Positions 14,201 to 22,728 of a stretch of 27,422 nucleotides of DNA are shown one piece after another. Below the pieces are notes generated by a model. It was given only the letters and a program-made list of their open reading frames with translations, was not told the origin of the DNA and did not search any database. Position numbers and translations under genes: made by a program. The stretch spans positions 1-27,422 of the forward strand of contig CAYORK010000015.1 of assembly GCA_964406345.1 (NCBI GenBank), read 5' to 3'. How positions within the stretch are numbered: the stretch's first letter is position 1; the number at the start of each line of letters is the position of its first letter. This DNA comes from SYAN01 sp964406345 (GTDB taxonomy: Bacteria > Actinomycetota > Actinomycetes > Nanopelagicales > Nanopelagicaceae).

Positions 14201-15402
14201 GAAATTTCCCACGAAGCGAACGCTTCGCTCTCACCACACTCTTCTTCACCTTCGGGTTCTTCGTGATGGCCTTGGCACCACGTTTCCCTGATTTGAAGGC
14301 GAACCTTGGCGTCACCTACGGAACCTTCGGAACGTTGGTCGGCGTGGGAACCCTCGGTGCCTTCACTGCGCTGATGACGATGGGACACATCATCCACAAG
14401 GTCGGAACCTTCCCGGTCCTCTTCGGTAGCACGCTCTCGATGATCGCGATGTTCGTCATCGTCTCCAATACTTCGAGTTCTCTCGTCTTCCTCATCTCCA
14501 ATGTCGTCTTCGGAATGTCGTGGGCTTCGTATCACATCTCGGTCAACACCCAATCGCTCCATCAGCAGAGGATCTATGGCACCAATGTGCTGCCATTCCT
14601 TCATGGAATGTGGACCACGGGGGCTGTGACGACTGCGATCATCGCTGCGATTATCGCTGACTTCGTCGACTTCAAGCTCCACATGAACATCGTCGCAGCA
14701 ATCTCTGCCGTTGTGCTCCTCTCCACGATCTGGTGGATGCGCCCACTCTGCATCCCGGCATCGGAGGTGCATGATGAAGATGGCGCCATCGGATTCGTTG
14801 AGATGATCAAGTCCTTCCGCATCGACTGGACCCTCACGGCTGCCTACATGTCGATCCTCGCTGTCGAAGTCTCGGTAGGGGACTGGGGTGCACTCTTTAG
14901 CCGTGATGTGCTTGGCGTGAGCAAAGGAAATGCGATCTACCCTTACATCGTCTTCATGTCGGCGATGATCATCGGAAGGGTCGGATTCCAACGCTTCATG
15001 CGCGGTCGTGATGAGATCAATGTTGTGAAGTCATTCATCATCTATGGCGGCATCTTCTTCACTGGCTTCATCTCACTCACCCCTATTGCGATGAACTACT
15101 CGACCGATCTCGCTTTTATGCTCCTGCTCCTCGGGCTCTTCGCAGGGGGACTCGGATCCTCATTCCTTGGGCCATACCTCTTTTCCTTCGCAGCGAAGCG
15201 AAGCTCTCGTCCGGATAGCGTCGCTCTTGCTGAATTGAGTGCGACCAATACTGCCCTTACCTTCCTATTCAAACTCGTGATCGCTTGGATCGCTGAGGCA
15301 GCAGGACTTGTCTTCGCACTCTTGATACCCGGTGTGCTCTTCTTCTTCGTCGTCTTCTACATCAAGCGTCTTCTTGTGACTACCGCGAAACCAAAGTCCT
15401 AA
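14197..15402 (+). CDS. MFS transporter
   Basis: 401-residue major facilitator with about 12 membrane helices and short loops. The first helix is TTLFFTFGFFVMALAPRFPD, with the cytoplasmic loop after helix 2 (MTMGHIIHKVG) at the usual MFS motif A position but a weak match. Overall similarity is to the FucP/YbjJ-like MFS group found in Actinomycetota; no substrate can be named. The start is TTG 14197, overlapping the CnoX-like gene's stop by four bases; there is no better in-frame start until later. The 3' end is 12 nt from glgB, which is convergent, and no terminator is visible between. Confidence 0.88.
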   Translation: MRNFPRSERFALTTLFFTFGFFVMALAPRFPDLKANLGVTYGTFGTLVGVGTLGAFTALMTMGHIIHKVGTFPVLFGSTLSMIAMFVIVSNTSSSLVFLISNVVFGMSWASYHISVNTQSLHQQRIYGTNVLPFLHGMWTTGAVTTAIIAAIIADFVDFKLHMNIVAAISAVVLLSTIWWMRPLCIPASEVHDEDGAIGFVEMIKSFRIDWTLTAAYMSILAVEVSVGDWGALFSRDVLGVSKGNAIYPYIVFMSAMIIGRVGFQRFMRGRDEINVVKSFIIYGGIFFTGFISLTPIAMNYSTDLAFMLLLLGLFAGGLGSSFLGPYLFSFAAKRSSRPDSVALAELSATNTALTFLFKLVIAWIAEAAGLVFALLIPGVLFFFVVFYIKRLLVTTAKPKS

Positions 15403-15414
15403 GCCAGAGAAGCG

Positions 15415-17271
15415 TTAGTCGCGAGCGAACCAGAGCGTCGCAAGTGGCGGTAGGACGATCTCCAGGAAGTCCCCACCTTGCATTGGCGTTATCGAATCCT
15501 TGTTTCCCATCCCGGTACCACCCAGCTCCATGGCATCACTGTTGAAGATCTCTCGCCATCGACTCCTTGGATCACTCAGCCCCGTGGTTGGGATTCGGTA
15601 GTGATGATGTGGAACAGGGGAGAAGTTGGTTACTGAGATGATCTCCTCCCCACTTCGAGACCTCCGGAGAAATGCCAGAGAGTTGCCTGCAGCATCGTCG
15701 CCGACCAGCCAGTGAAAACCTTCCGGTGAGTCATCGAGGTCCCAGAGTGGGACGCTCTCGCGGTACCTTTGATTCAATCTGCTAACCGTCTTCTGGATCT
15801 GAGCGTGTTCGTCATATTGGGTCAGATGCCAATCAAGTGAGGCAGATTCTTTCCATTCATCGTTCTGCGCAAACTCATCTCCCATGAAGATCAATTGCTT
15901 TCCTGGATGAGCCCACATGTATCCATAGAGCGCACGGAGAGTCGCCATCTTCTGCCAGCGGTCACCAGGGAACTTGTTGACTAGAGATCCCTTCCCATGG
16001 ACTACCTCATCGTGCGAGAGCGGGAGGATGTAGTTCTCACTCCATGCATAGAGGATGGAGAAGGTGATCTCGTTGTGGTGATGCTGCCTATGGACTGCCT
16101 CGCGACCGAGGTAATGCAAGGTGTCATGCATCCACCCCATGTTCCACTTGAAGCCGAAGCCAAGGCCGCCATCGACGGTTGCGCGCGTGACTCCACTCCA
16201 TGCTGTCGACTCTTCGGCGATCATCATCACGCCCGGGAAATTGCGATAGGCGAGAGCTGTCGTCTCTTGCAGCAGACGGACTGCCTCCCAGTTCTCGCGG
16301 CCACCACCTTCATTGGGAAGCCACTCGCCATCTTTCCGCGAGTAGTCGAGATAGAGCATGGAGGCGACCGCATCGACTCGGAGCCCATCGATATGGAATT
16401 CATCGAGCCAAAAGAGAGCACTTGCGATGAGGAAGTTCCTCACCTCGTTTCGCCCGTAGTTGAAGATCAGAGTTCCCCAATCAGGATGCTCTCCCTTCCT
16501 TGGATCCTCGTGCTCGTAGAGAGCGGTGCCATCGAAGCGTGCAAGTGCCCACTCATCCTTTGGAAAGTGGGCAGGCACCCAGTCCAGGATCACTCCGATG
16601 CCGAGGGAGTGAAGATGATCGATCATGAACTTGAGATCATCGGGTGTCCCAAAGCGCGAAGTGGGCGCGAAGTATGAGGTGACCTGATAGCCCCACGAAG
16701 GTGAGTAGGGATGCTCGCATACCGGCAAGAGTTCGACATGTGTGAATCCGTGTTCGATCAGGTACTCACCGAGTTGGGTCGCGAGTTCTCGATAGGTAAG
16801 GCCTGGTCGCCATGAACCAAGATGGACTTCGTAGATGGAGACGGGAGATCGCCAAGGTTCGAACCCTTTGCGCTGATCCATCCAATCGCTATCGCGCCAC
16901 TCGTATTCACTTCGCCAGATCACCGATGCAGTCAACGGCGGCACCTCTGTCGCTTGCGCCATGGGATCGGCATGATCTACCCAGCGATCATCCTTGCCTT
17001 GAATGGCGAACTTGTAGCGCGAACCTCTACCGATATCGGCAATCGTGATCTCCCAGATCCCACTCTCTCCGAGGGAGCGCATCGGATCCTTCGAACGATC
17101 CCACGAGTTGTGATCACCTATGAGTGAGATGGCACGAGCATTCGGTGCCCAGACGCGAAAGCAAGTCCCAATGAGTTCACCGGTGGTTGAGAACTGCTCG
17201 TGTGCACCAAGGAATTCCCAGAGTCTTTCGTGGCGGCCTTCTCCGATCAGGTGAAGATCCAGCTCACCCAC
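15415..17271 (-). CDS. glgB: 1,4-alpha-glucan branching enzyme
   Basis: Cuts alpha-1,4 chains and re-attaches them through alpha-1,6 bonds in glycogen-like glucans. The 618-residue GH13 protein has an N-terminal CBM48 (about 25-125, TCFRVWAPNARAISLIGDHN), the catalytic barrel from SIYEVHLGSWR, the nucleophile D300 (IDGLRVDAVASM), the acid/base E353 (MIAEESTAWSG), the transition-state Asp in LSHDEVVHGKGS, and a C-terminal beta domain. Compared with the 728-residue E. coli enzyme it lacks the extra N1 module. The start is GTG 17271, 41 nt after the glgE stop, with GGTGATCT just upstream as a weak ribosome site. Last gene of aceE-glgE-glgB. Confidence 0.97.
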   Translation of the reverse strand: MGELDLHLIGEGRHERLWEFLGAHEQFSTTGELIGTCFRVWAPNARAISLIGDHNSWDRSKDPMRSLGESGIWEITIADIGRGSRYKFAIQGKDDRWVDHADPMAQATEVPPLTASVIWRSEYEWRDSDWMDQRKGFEPWRSPVSIYEVHLGSWRPGLTYRELATQLGEYLIEHGFTHVELLPVCEHPYSPSWGYQVTSYFAPTSRFGTPDDLKFMIDHLHSLGIGVILDWVPAHFPKDEWALARFDGTALYEHEDPRKGEHPDWGTLIFNYGRNEVRNFLIASALFWLDEFHIDGLRVDAVASMLYLDYSRKDGEWLPNEGGGRENWEAVRLLQETTALAYRNFPGVMMIAEESTAWSGVTRATVDGGLGFGFKWNMGWMHDTLHYLGREAVHRQHHHNEITFSILYAWSENYILPLSHDEVVHGKGSLVNKFPGDRWQKMATLRALYGYMWAHPGKQLIFMGDEFAQNDEWKESASLDWHLTQYDEHAQIQKTVSRLNQRYRESVPLWDLDDSPEGFHWLVGDDAAGNSLAFLRRSRSGEEIISVTNFSPVPHHHYRIPTTGLSDPRSRWREIFNSDAMELGGTGMGNKDSITPMQGGDFLEIVLPPLATLWFARD

Positions 17272-17312
17272 AGATCACCGCCTTCTGGTCTTCAACGAGG
17301 TAAGGAAAGAAG

Positions 17313-19049
17313 TCACGCGAGCGTACAGATATGAGCAACCCGTCCGTAAGGAGTAGAGCCGTTTTTCTCCTGCGGATCGATGCGTACTCGCGTGGAACGG
17401 TGCCAGGTATGACGCTTGCCATCGAGTTGATCGATGACCTCGAAGGAATCCTTCTCGATCCCTAAGACCCACATCTCCCAATCGATCCTTGCTTCCACCG
17501 CTTGTACTGGATCGAGATTGACGACTACGAAGACCACGTCATCTCCCTCGCGTTTCGAGTAGGCGATGACCTTCTCTGAGTCGGTGGGATGGAAGTGAAG
17601 GTTCCTCAGTCGTTGAAGCGCTGGGTGTTGGCGTCTTAGCTCATTGATCCGAGTGATCAGTGGTGCCAAAGTCGCACCAGTTCGTGCTGCGCCATCCCAA
17701 TCACGAACCTTGATCTCGTACTTCTCCGAATCGAGGTACTCCTCTTTGCCCTCACCGAGAGGCGCATGTTCGAAAAGCTCATAGCCGGCATACATTCCCC
17801 ATGACGGCGTCATCGTCGCCGCAAGAATCGCACGGATCGCGAAGATGTTGGGATCTCCGCTCTGGAGGTGAAGGGGGAGGATGTCTGGGGTGTTGACCCA
17901 GAAGTTCGGCCGGAAGAAGTGCGCACTCTGATGAGCGACCTCACGTCCGTACTCGACCAACTCATCCTTCGTCACTCGCCAGGTGAAGTAGGTATATGAC
18001 TGTTGGAATCCCGCCTTTCCGAGAGCATGCATCATCGGAGGCCTGGTGAATGCTTCGGAGAGGAAGATGATCTCTGGGTGATCGCGATTGATCGTTTCGA
18101 TCAATTCCTGCCAGAAGTGGACTGGTTTGGTGTGCGGATTGTCGACGCGAAAGAGCGTGATTCCTTCAGCGATCCAGTGCTTGACGATACGTACGATTTC
18201 GGCGAAGAGTGCGGGGTAATCGTTGTCGAAGTTGATCGGGTAGATGTCTTGATACTTCTTCGGTGGATTCTCCGCGTATGCGATCGTGCCATCGCTTCGC
18301 TTTGTGAAGAACTCTTCGTTGCTCTTGACCCAAGGATGATCCGGAGATGCCTGGAGCGCGAGGTCGAGAGCGATTTCGATGCCAAGGGAGCGCGCTGACT
18401 TCACGAAGTCGCGGAAGTCGGCGAGCGTTCCAAGTTCTGGATTGATCGCATCATGGCCGCCAGCCTCATTCCCAATTCCCCATGGCACACCTGGGTCGTC
18501 CTTCGTAGCGGTGAGGGAGTTGTTCTTTCCCTTGCGGTGTGAATGACCGATCGGATGGATGGGAGGGATATAAAGGACGTCGAAACCCATCGTCGCGATC
18601 TCAGGAAGTCTTTTCGATGCGCTCTTGAAGTTGCCCGAGATGATGCTGCCATCTTTCGCTCTTGTGGCTCCCTCGCTTCGCGGGAAGAACTCATACCAAC
18701 TTCCGACGAGTGCGCGCTCACGTTCGACCTTGACCGGGAATCGCTCCGAGATGCTCTCAAGCTCGCCACTCTTCGCTGAGATCGCGAAGAACCAGAGACC
18801 GATGCGGTCGGCACTGATCTCCATTTCGAATCGATCAGAGACGCCGAAGACCGGGCGCATGGGGTGTTTCGAGAAGAGTTTTCCGGCGGGGTCATAGAGG
18901 AGGGCTGAAACTTCTATCTGTTCATGACCTTCACGGATCACTGTCGCGGAGACAGTGAACTTCTCATGCGGGATCGCTTTGATTCCGACGAATTGCCGGC
19001 CGAAGTAGACGGTCGGCGCGACATCGATGATCGGCAAGCGACCGATCAT
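17313..19049 (-). CDS. glgE: Alpha-1,4-glucan:maltose-1-phosphate maltosyltransferase (GlgE), short form lacking the helical S insert
   Basis: Extends alpha-1,4-glucan with maltosyl units from maltose-1-phosphate. The protein has 578 residues against roughly 660-700 in Streptomyces and M. tuberculosis. The N-terminal domain begins normally (MIGRLPIIDVAPTVYFGRQF), but only 17 residues separate LWFFAI (to I90) from VERERALVGSWYEFFPRS (from V108), where the helical S-domain insert normally sits. The GH13_3 barrel is complete: GFDVLYIPPIHPIG, nucleophile D303 (LFRVDNPHTKP), acid/base E332 (IIFLSEAFTRP), and the C-terminal domain ending RVRIDPQ. ATG overlaps the aceE stop by four bases (ATGA), so translation is coupled. 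The partners that make maltose-1-phosphate (TreS/Mak or GlgC/GlgM) are not in the window. Confidence 0.96.
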   Translation of the reverse strand: MIGRLPIIDVAPTVYFGRQFVGIKAIPHEKFTVSATVIREGHEQIEVSALLYDPAGKLFSKHPMRPVFGVSDRFEMEISADRIGLWFFAISAKSGELESISERFPVKVERERALVGSWYEFFPRSEGATRAKDGSIISGNFKSASKRLPEIATMGFDVLYIPPIHPIGHSHRKGKNNSLTATKDDPGVPWGIGNEAGGHDAINPELGTLADFRDFVKSARSLGIEIALDLALQASPDHPWVKSNEEFFTKRSDGTIAYAENPPKKYQDIYPINFDNDYPALFAEIVRIVKHWIAEGITLFRVDNPHTKPVHFWQELIETINRDHPEIIFLSEAFTRPPMMHALGKAGFQQSYTYFTWRVTKDELVEYGREVAHQSAHFFRPNFWVNTPDILPLHLQSGDPNIFAIRAILAATMTPSWGMYAGYELFEHAPLGEGKEEYLDSEKYEIKVRDWDGAARTGATLAPLITRINELRRQHPALQRLRNLHFHPTDSEKVIAYSKREGDDVVFVVVNLDPVQAVEARIDWEMWVLGIEKDSFEVIDQLDGKRHTWHRSTRVRIDPQEKNGSTPYGRVAHICTLA

Positions 19050-21574
19050 CCAGATCCTTCGGTGTTTCCTGGGTCGGCAGCGGCGACATCATCGAGCTTG
19101 TATCGCTCGAGAGCCTTATGCAGGACCTTCGACTTCACATCACCACTCTGGACGAGTTGGGTGAGGGTGGCGACGACGATCGACTCAGCATCGACCTTGA
19201 AGTGACGGCGAAGAGCGCCACGAGTGTCAGAGAGTCCGAAGCCATCGGTGCCCAGTGAGAGGAATGGNNNNNNNNNNNNNNNNNNNNNNNNNNNNNNNNN
19301 NNNNNNNNNNNNNNNNNNNNNNNNNNNNNNNNNNNNNNNNNNNNNNNNNNNNNNNNNNNNNNNNNNNGGTGCTTTGGAGTAGAGATAGATGCCTCTGAGT
19401 AAGCCATCGACGTCGAGGTTAGTCGGCTCTGCAGGTTGAAGGTAAGGCTCGTTGTAGACAGTGAGGTAATACATGATGTTCTCGCTCTTCTCACCATACA
19501 TACGGCGCAGACCATCCTTGATGATGTGCCCGACCTCGAATGCGAATGCGGGGTCATAAGCGACGATCGCTGGGTTGGTCGAGGCGAGAAGATGTGAGTG
19601 GCCATCTTCGTGTTGGAGTCCTTCTCCATTGAGCGTGGTTCGTCCAGCGGTCGCTCCCATGATGAATCCACGAGCCATCTGATCCGCCGCTGCCCAGAAA
19701 GCGTCACCCGTTCGTTGGAATCCGAACATGGAGTAGAAGATGTAGACCGGGATCATCGGTTCATCGTGCGTGGAATAGGAAGTACCGACCGCAGTGAATG
19801 AAGCGGTAGAACCAGCCTCATTGATTCCTTCATGCAAGATCACGCCATCGGTTGCTTCCTTGTAGGAGAGCATCAACTCACGGTCGACCGAGGTGTAGCG
19901 CTGACCATGAGGAGAGTAGATCTTCATGGTTGGGAAGAGTGAGTCCATGCCGAAGGTGCGGGCTTCATCCGGGATGATCGGAACGATCCGCGAGCCAAGT
20001 CCTTCAGCCTTAGTGAGATCCTTGAGCAAGCGCACGAATGCCATCGTGGTCGCGACCTCTTGATTGCCGGAACCACGCTTGACCACTTCATAATGTGAAT
20101 CAGCCGGCAACGGTAGTGGCCGCGATGCGCTGCGGCGCTTTGGTAAGGATCCGCCGAGTTCCCGGCGACGATCCATCATGTACTGATACTCCTCGGAGTC
20201 TTTTCCGGGGTGGTAGTACGGAGGCAGATATGGATCGAGTTTGTCGTCTGCAATCGGGATGAAGAGGCGATCGCGGAATTCCTTGATATCTTCTAGGGTC
20301 ATCTTCTTCATCTGGTGAGTCGAATTTCGTGATTCGAAGTGAGAGCCAAGAGTCCAACCTTTGATCGTCTTCGCAAGGATCACCGTCGGGCGTCCTTGGT
20401 GGGCAACCGCTGACGCATAGGCAGCGTAGAGCTTCTGATAGTCGTGACCGCCACGCTTCAAATTCCAGATCTGGTCATCGCTCCATCCGGCCACCATCGC
20501 AGCAGTTCTCGGATCCTTACCGAAGAATTGCTCACGAACATAAGCGCCATCTTCCGCTTTGAAAGTCTGGAAGTCGCCATCAGGTGTGCGATTCATCAAC
20601 TCGACGAGCGCGCCATCGCGATCCTTGGCGAAGAGCTCATCCCATTCACGGCCCCAAACGACCTTGAGAACGTTCCACCCAGCGCCACCGAAGAGCGCTT
20701 CGAGCTCTTGGATGATCTTTCCATTTCCACGGACCGGGCCATCGAGTCGTTGTAGGTTGCAGTTGACGACGAAGACAAGGTTGTCGAGACCTTCGCGCGC
20801 TGCGAAAGTAAGCGCAGACACCGACTCTGGCTCATCCATCTCACCATCGCCAAGGAAGGCCCAGACACGTTGATCACTGGTGTCCTTGATTCCTCTGTTA
20901 TGGAGGTAGCGATTGAAACGTGCTTGATAGATCGCATTGATCGGACCAAGTCCCATGGAGACCGTTGGGAACTCCCAGAACTCTGGCATCAATCGAGGAT
21001 GCGGATAAGAAGATAGACCGCCTGCGGAATTCGAAAGTTCTTGTCGGAAACCATCGAGTTGCGCTTCACTCAATCGACCTTCAAGGAATGCGCGGGCATA
21101 CATACCAGGGCTCGCGTGACCTTGGAAGAAGATCTGGTCACCACCACCTGCATGCTCTTTGCCACGGAAGAAGTGATTGAAGCCGACCTCATACATCGCA
21201 GCCGATGATGCGAAGGTTGAGATATGTCCACCGACTCCGACACCAGGTCGTTGTGCGCGATGGACGAGGAGCGCTGCATTCCAACGAATGAAGGCACGGA
21301 TCCTTCGCTCGATCATCTCGTCGCCAGGGAACTTCGGTTCACGCTCTGGTGGGATCGAGTTCATGTAATCCGTGACGCGAAGGGCAGGGACGTTGATGCC
21401 CTTCTCGTGCGCTCGCTTTAGGAGCGTGAGGGCGATGTAACGGGCGCGATTGGGACCTGCGTTCTTGAGCACGGCATCGAAGGAGGCATGCCACTCCGCG
21501 GTCTCGGTGGGATCGACATCGACGAGTTGGTCTATGACGTGGTCAGGAACCTCGTTGATCTCAGATGCGCTCAC
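19046..21574 (-). CDS. aceE: Pyruvate dehydrogenase E1 component, homodimeric AceE type (internal assembly gap)
   Basis: Thiamine-diphosphate E1 of the pyruvate dehydrogenase complex, converting pyruvate toward acetyl-CoA with E2/E3 encoded elsewhere. Seen in order: GVGGHISTFASSAAMYEVGF, FFQGHASPGMYARAFLEGRL, the ThDP/Mg motif GDGEMDEPES...VNCNLQRLDGPVRGNGK, TIKGWTLGSHFESRNSTHQM, INEAGSTASF, and the end LGTDGFGLSDTRGALRRHF. The 100-N gap follows GIYLYSKA; in related enzymes about 110-120 residues lie between these flanks, so the real gap is near 350 nt and the in-frame read-through is chance. The frame is open to 21811, but upstream residues do not look like AceE; GTG 21574 (SASEINEVPDHVIDQ) is preferred, with GAAGAT 6 nt before it. 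ATGA overlap with glgE. Confidence 0.95.
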   Translation of the reverse strand: MSASEINEVPDHVIDQLVDVDPTETAEWHASFDAVLKNAGPNRARYIALTLLKRAHEKGINVPALRVTDYMNSIPPEREPKFPGDEMIERRIRAFIRWNAALLVHRAQRPGVGVGGHISTFASSAAMYEVGFNHFFRGKEHAGGGDQIFFQGHASPGMYARAFLEGRLSEAQLDGFRQELSNSAGGLSSYPHPRLMPEFWEFPTVSMGLGPINAIYQARFNRYLHNRGIKDTSDQRVWAFLGDGEMDEPESVSALTFAAREGLDNLVFVVNCNLQRLDGPVRGNGKIIQELEALFGGAGWNVLKVVWGREWDELFAKDRDGALVELMNRTPDGDFQTFKAEDGAYVREQFFGKDPRTAAMVAGWSDDQIWNLKRGGHDYQKLYAAYASAVAHQGRPTVILAKTIKGWTLGSHFESRNSTHQMKKMTLEDIKEFRDRLFIPIADDKLDPYLPPYYHPGKDSEEYQYMMDRRRELGGSLPKRRSASRPLPLPADSHYEVVKRGSGNQEVATTMAFVRLLKDLTKAEGLGSRIVPIIPDEARTFGMDSLFPTMKIYSPHGQRYTSVDRELMLSYKEATDGVILHEGINEAGSTASFTAVGTSYSTHDEPMIPVYIFYSMFGFQRTGDAFWAAADQMARGFIMGATAGRTTLNGEGLQHEDGHSHLLASTNPAIVAYDPAFAFEVGHIIKDGLRRMYGEKSENIMYYLTVYNEPYLQPAEPTNLDVDGLLRGIYLYSKAXXXXXXXXXXXXXXXXXXXXXXXXXXXXXXXXXXPFLSLGTDGFGLSDTRGALRRHFKVDAESIVVATLTQLVQSGDVKSKVLHKALERYKLDDVAAADPGNTEGSG
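19268..19367. other. Assembly gap (100 N) inside aceE
   Basis: Exactly 100 N. Comparison with the usual AceE domain order implies that several hundred bases are missing. Confidence 0.97.
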
Positions 21575-21672
21575 GGGGCCATCTTCCCAACTGTTGAGCC
21601 ACCCCCAAAATCGACCGCCTTCGAGCAGAGCCCGCCTTGCGCTTCTTGGGCAAAGGGGGTGGACTTCTCCTT

Positions 21673-22110
21673 GTGAATACGCCGGCCGGCGCAGGGTCAG
21701 TTTCGATGCGTCTGGGGATCCAACCTGATTGGATGATTCTCGAGATCGGCTATGGCGACGACTGTGACGATTCTCTCCGCGCCGAAGTGGCTGCCACCTG
21801 CGGGTCACCACTCCTGGAGAACGACACCTCCGATGTAGTTGACGCAGTGATCCTTTGGTGGCGAGATGGCGATGGTGATCTCGTCGACCAACTCGTCGAT
21901 GCGTTGACCTATCTCACCGAGAACGGTCCGATCTGGTTGATGACACCGAAGGTGGGTCGAACCGGCCATGTCGAAGCAAGTGAGATCCAAGATGCGGCTC
22001 CCACCGCGGGCTTGAGTGTCACATCGACTATTCCGATTGCCAAGGATTGGATCGCGACCAAGATCGCCCCCCGTCATGCAAGCAAGTCAGGTCCGAACAA
22101 AAAGAAGTAG
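21673..22110 (+). CDS. DUF3052 family protein
   Basis: About 145 residues of an actinobacterial family of unknown function (M. tuberculosis Rv2239c type). Diagnostic parts are LGIQPDWMILEIGYGDDCDD, VVDAVILWWRDGDGDLVDQL, the conserved WLMTPKVGRTGHVEASEIQD, and AAPTAGLSVTSTIPIAKDW, with a basic tail (KSGPNKKK). No membrane segment or signal peptide. GTG 21673 is chosen because about a dozen residues usually precede LGI and a GGTGGA sits 9 nt upstream; TTG 21637 and ATG 21706 are alternatives. It is divergent from aceE and 50 nt ahead of the peroxiredoxin gene, matching the mycobacterial aceE-DUF3052-ahpE neighbourhood. Confidence 0.9.
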   Translation: MNTPAGAGSVSMRLGIQPDWMILEIGYGDDCDDSLRAEVAATCGSPLLENDTSDVVDAVILWWRDGDGDLVDQLVDALTYLTENGPIWLMTPKVGRTGHVEASEIQDAAPTAGLSVTSTIPIAKDWIATKIAPRHASKSGPNKKK

Positions 22111-22128
22111 TTCAACTCCAGACAGATT

Positions 22129-22148
22129 TCTAAGGGAATTCCTAAGAG
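22129..22148. repeat. Short imperfect inverted/direct repeat upstream of the peroxiredoxin gene
   Basis: CTAAG is repeated on either side of a GGAATTC(C) core (CTAAGGGAATTCCTAAG) about 15 nt before the peroxiredoxin ATG. It could be a binding site for a redox regulator; the evidence is only symmetry and position. Confidence 0.25.
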
Positions 22149-22160
22149 AAACGGAAAGAA

Positions 22161-22613
22161 ATGCAACTCGGTGACCTCGTCCCAGACTTTGAACTCTCCA
22201 ATCAACATGGAGAGAAGATCAAACTCTCCTCTTATCGAGGGAAGAAGAACGTCGTCATCGTCTTCTATCCGGCTGCATTCACTGGAACATGCACCGGTGA
22301 ACTATGCGCACTCCGTGATGACTTGGCGGCCTTCAATAACGACAAGGTCGAACTCCTGGCGATCTCCTGTGACACCGCATTCACTCTCAAGGCCTTTGCG
22401 GCACAAGAGAAGTACGAATTCAATCTCCTCTCAGATTTCTGGCCCCATGGTGAGGTCTGCAAGGCATATGACGTCTTCATCCCAGAGCGCGGTTTCGCTA
22501 CCCGCGGCACATTCATCGTCAACAAGGAAGGACGACTTCACTGGTCGATCGTGATCTCACCAGGAGAGGCAAGAAGCATCGACGATTACAAGGCAGCGTT
22601 AGCGGAGCTGTAG
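22161..22613 (+). CDS. AhpE-like peroxiredoxin
   Basis: 150-residue thiol peroxidase reducing H2O2, organic peroxides or peroxynitrite in the cytoplasm. The thioredoxin-fold core VVIVFYPAAFTGTCTGELC carries the peroxidatic C44 in the P-AAF-T-xx-C context of AhpE, and the active-site Arg is in RGFATRGTFIV. Unlike classic 1-Cys AhpE (Asp at this point in the M. tuberculosis protein), a second Cys, C49, follows at i+5 as in PrxQ/BCP, so it may form an intramolecular disulphide. The position downstream of DUF3052 and aceE argues for the AhpE lineage. ATG 22161 has GGAAAG upstream. Length is normal (153 in AhpE). Confidence 0.92.
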   Translation: MQLGDLVPDFELSNQHGEKIKLSSYRGKKNVVIVFYPAAFTGTCTGELCALRDDLAAFNNDKVELLAISCDTAFTLKAFAAQEKYEFNLLSDFWPHGEVCKAYDVFIPERGFATRGTFIVNKEGRLHWSIVISPGEARSIDDYKAALAEL

Positions 22614-22630
22614 TATTCGGCTTCACTACC

Positions 22631-22702
22631 GGGTGGTTAGCTCAGCGGTAGAGCGCCTCGTTTACACCGAGGATGTCGGGGGTTCGAAACCCTCACCGCC
22701 CA
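22631..22702 (+). tRNA. tRNA-Val (anticodon UAC)
   Basis: A complete 72-nt cloverleaf: acceptor GGGTGGT/ACCGCCC, D-arm GCTC-AGCGGTA-GAGC, anticodon arm CCTCG-TTTACAC-CGAGG with anticodon TAC, variable ATGTC, T-arm GGGGG-TTCGAAA-CCCTC, discriminator A. CCA is not encoded. It starts 17 nt after the peroxiredoxin stop; a TAGTAT hexamer overlapping that stop (22611-22616) could be its own -10. Confidence 0.96.
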
Positions 22703-22728
22703 CAGGTTGAATTGTTAGAAGGTCGATC

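Noticed and set aside
14035..14991. Long minus-strand open frame (318 codons) rich in Asp, His, Glu and Arg
   Set aside because: It is antisense to the MFS transporter and the end of the CnoX-like gene, whose domains are clear; the composition is that of a mirrored hydrophobic gene.
21575..21811. 79-residue N-terminal extension of AceE
   Set aside because: The residues are Arg/Ser-rich, resemble no part of AceE, and overlap the DUF3052 gene on the other strand; the GTG at 21574 fits the family start and has a promoter-like hexamer.
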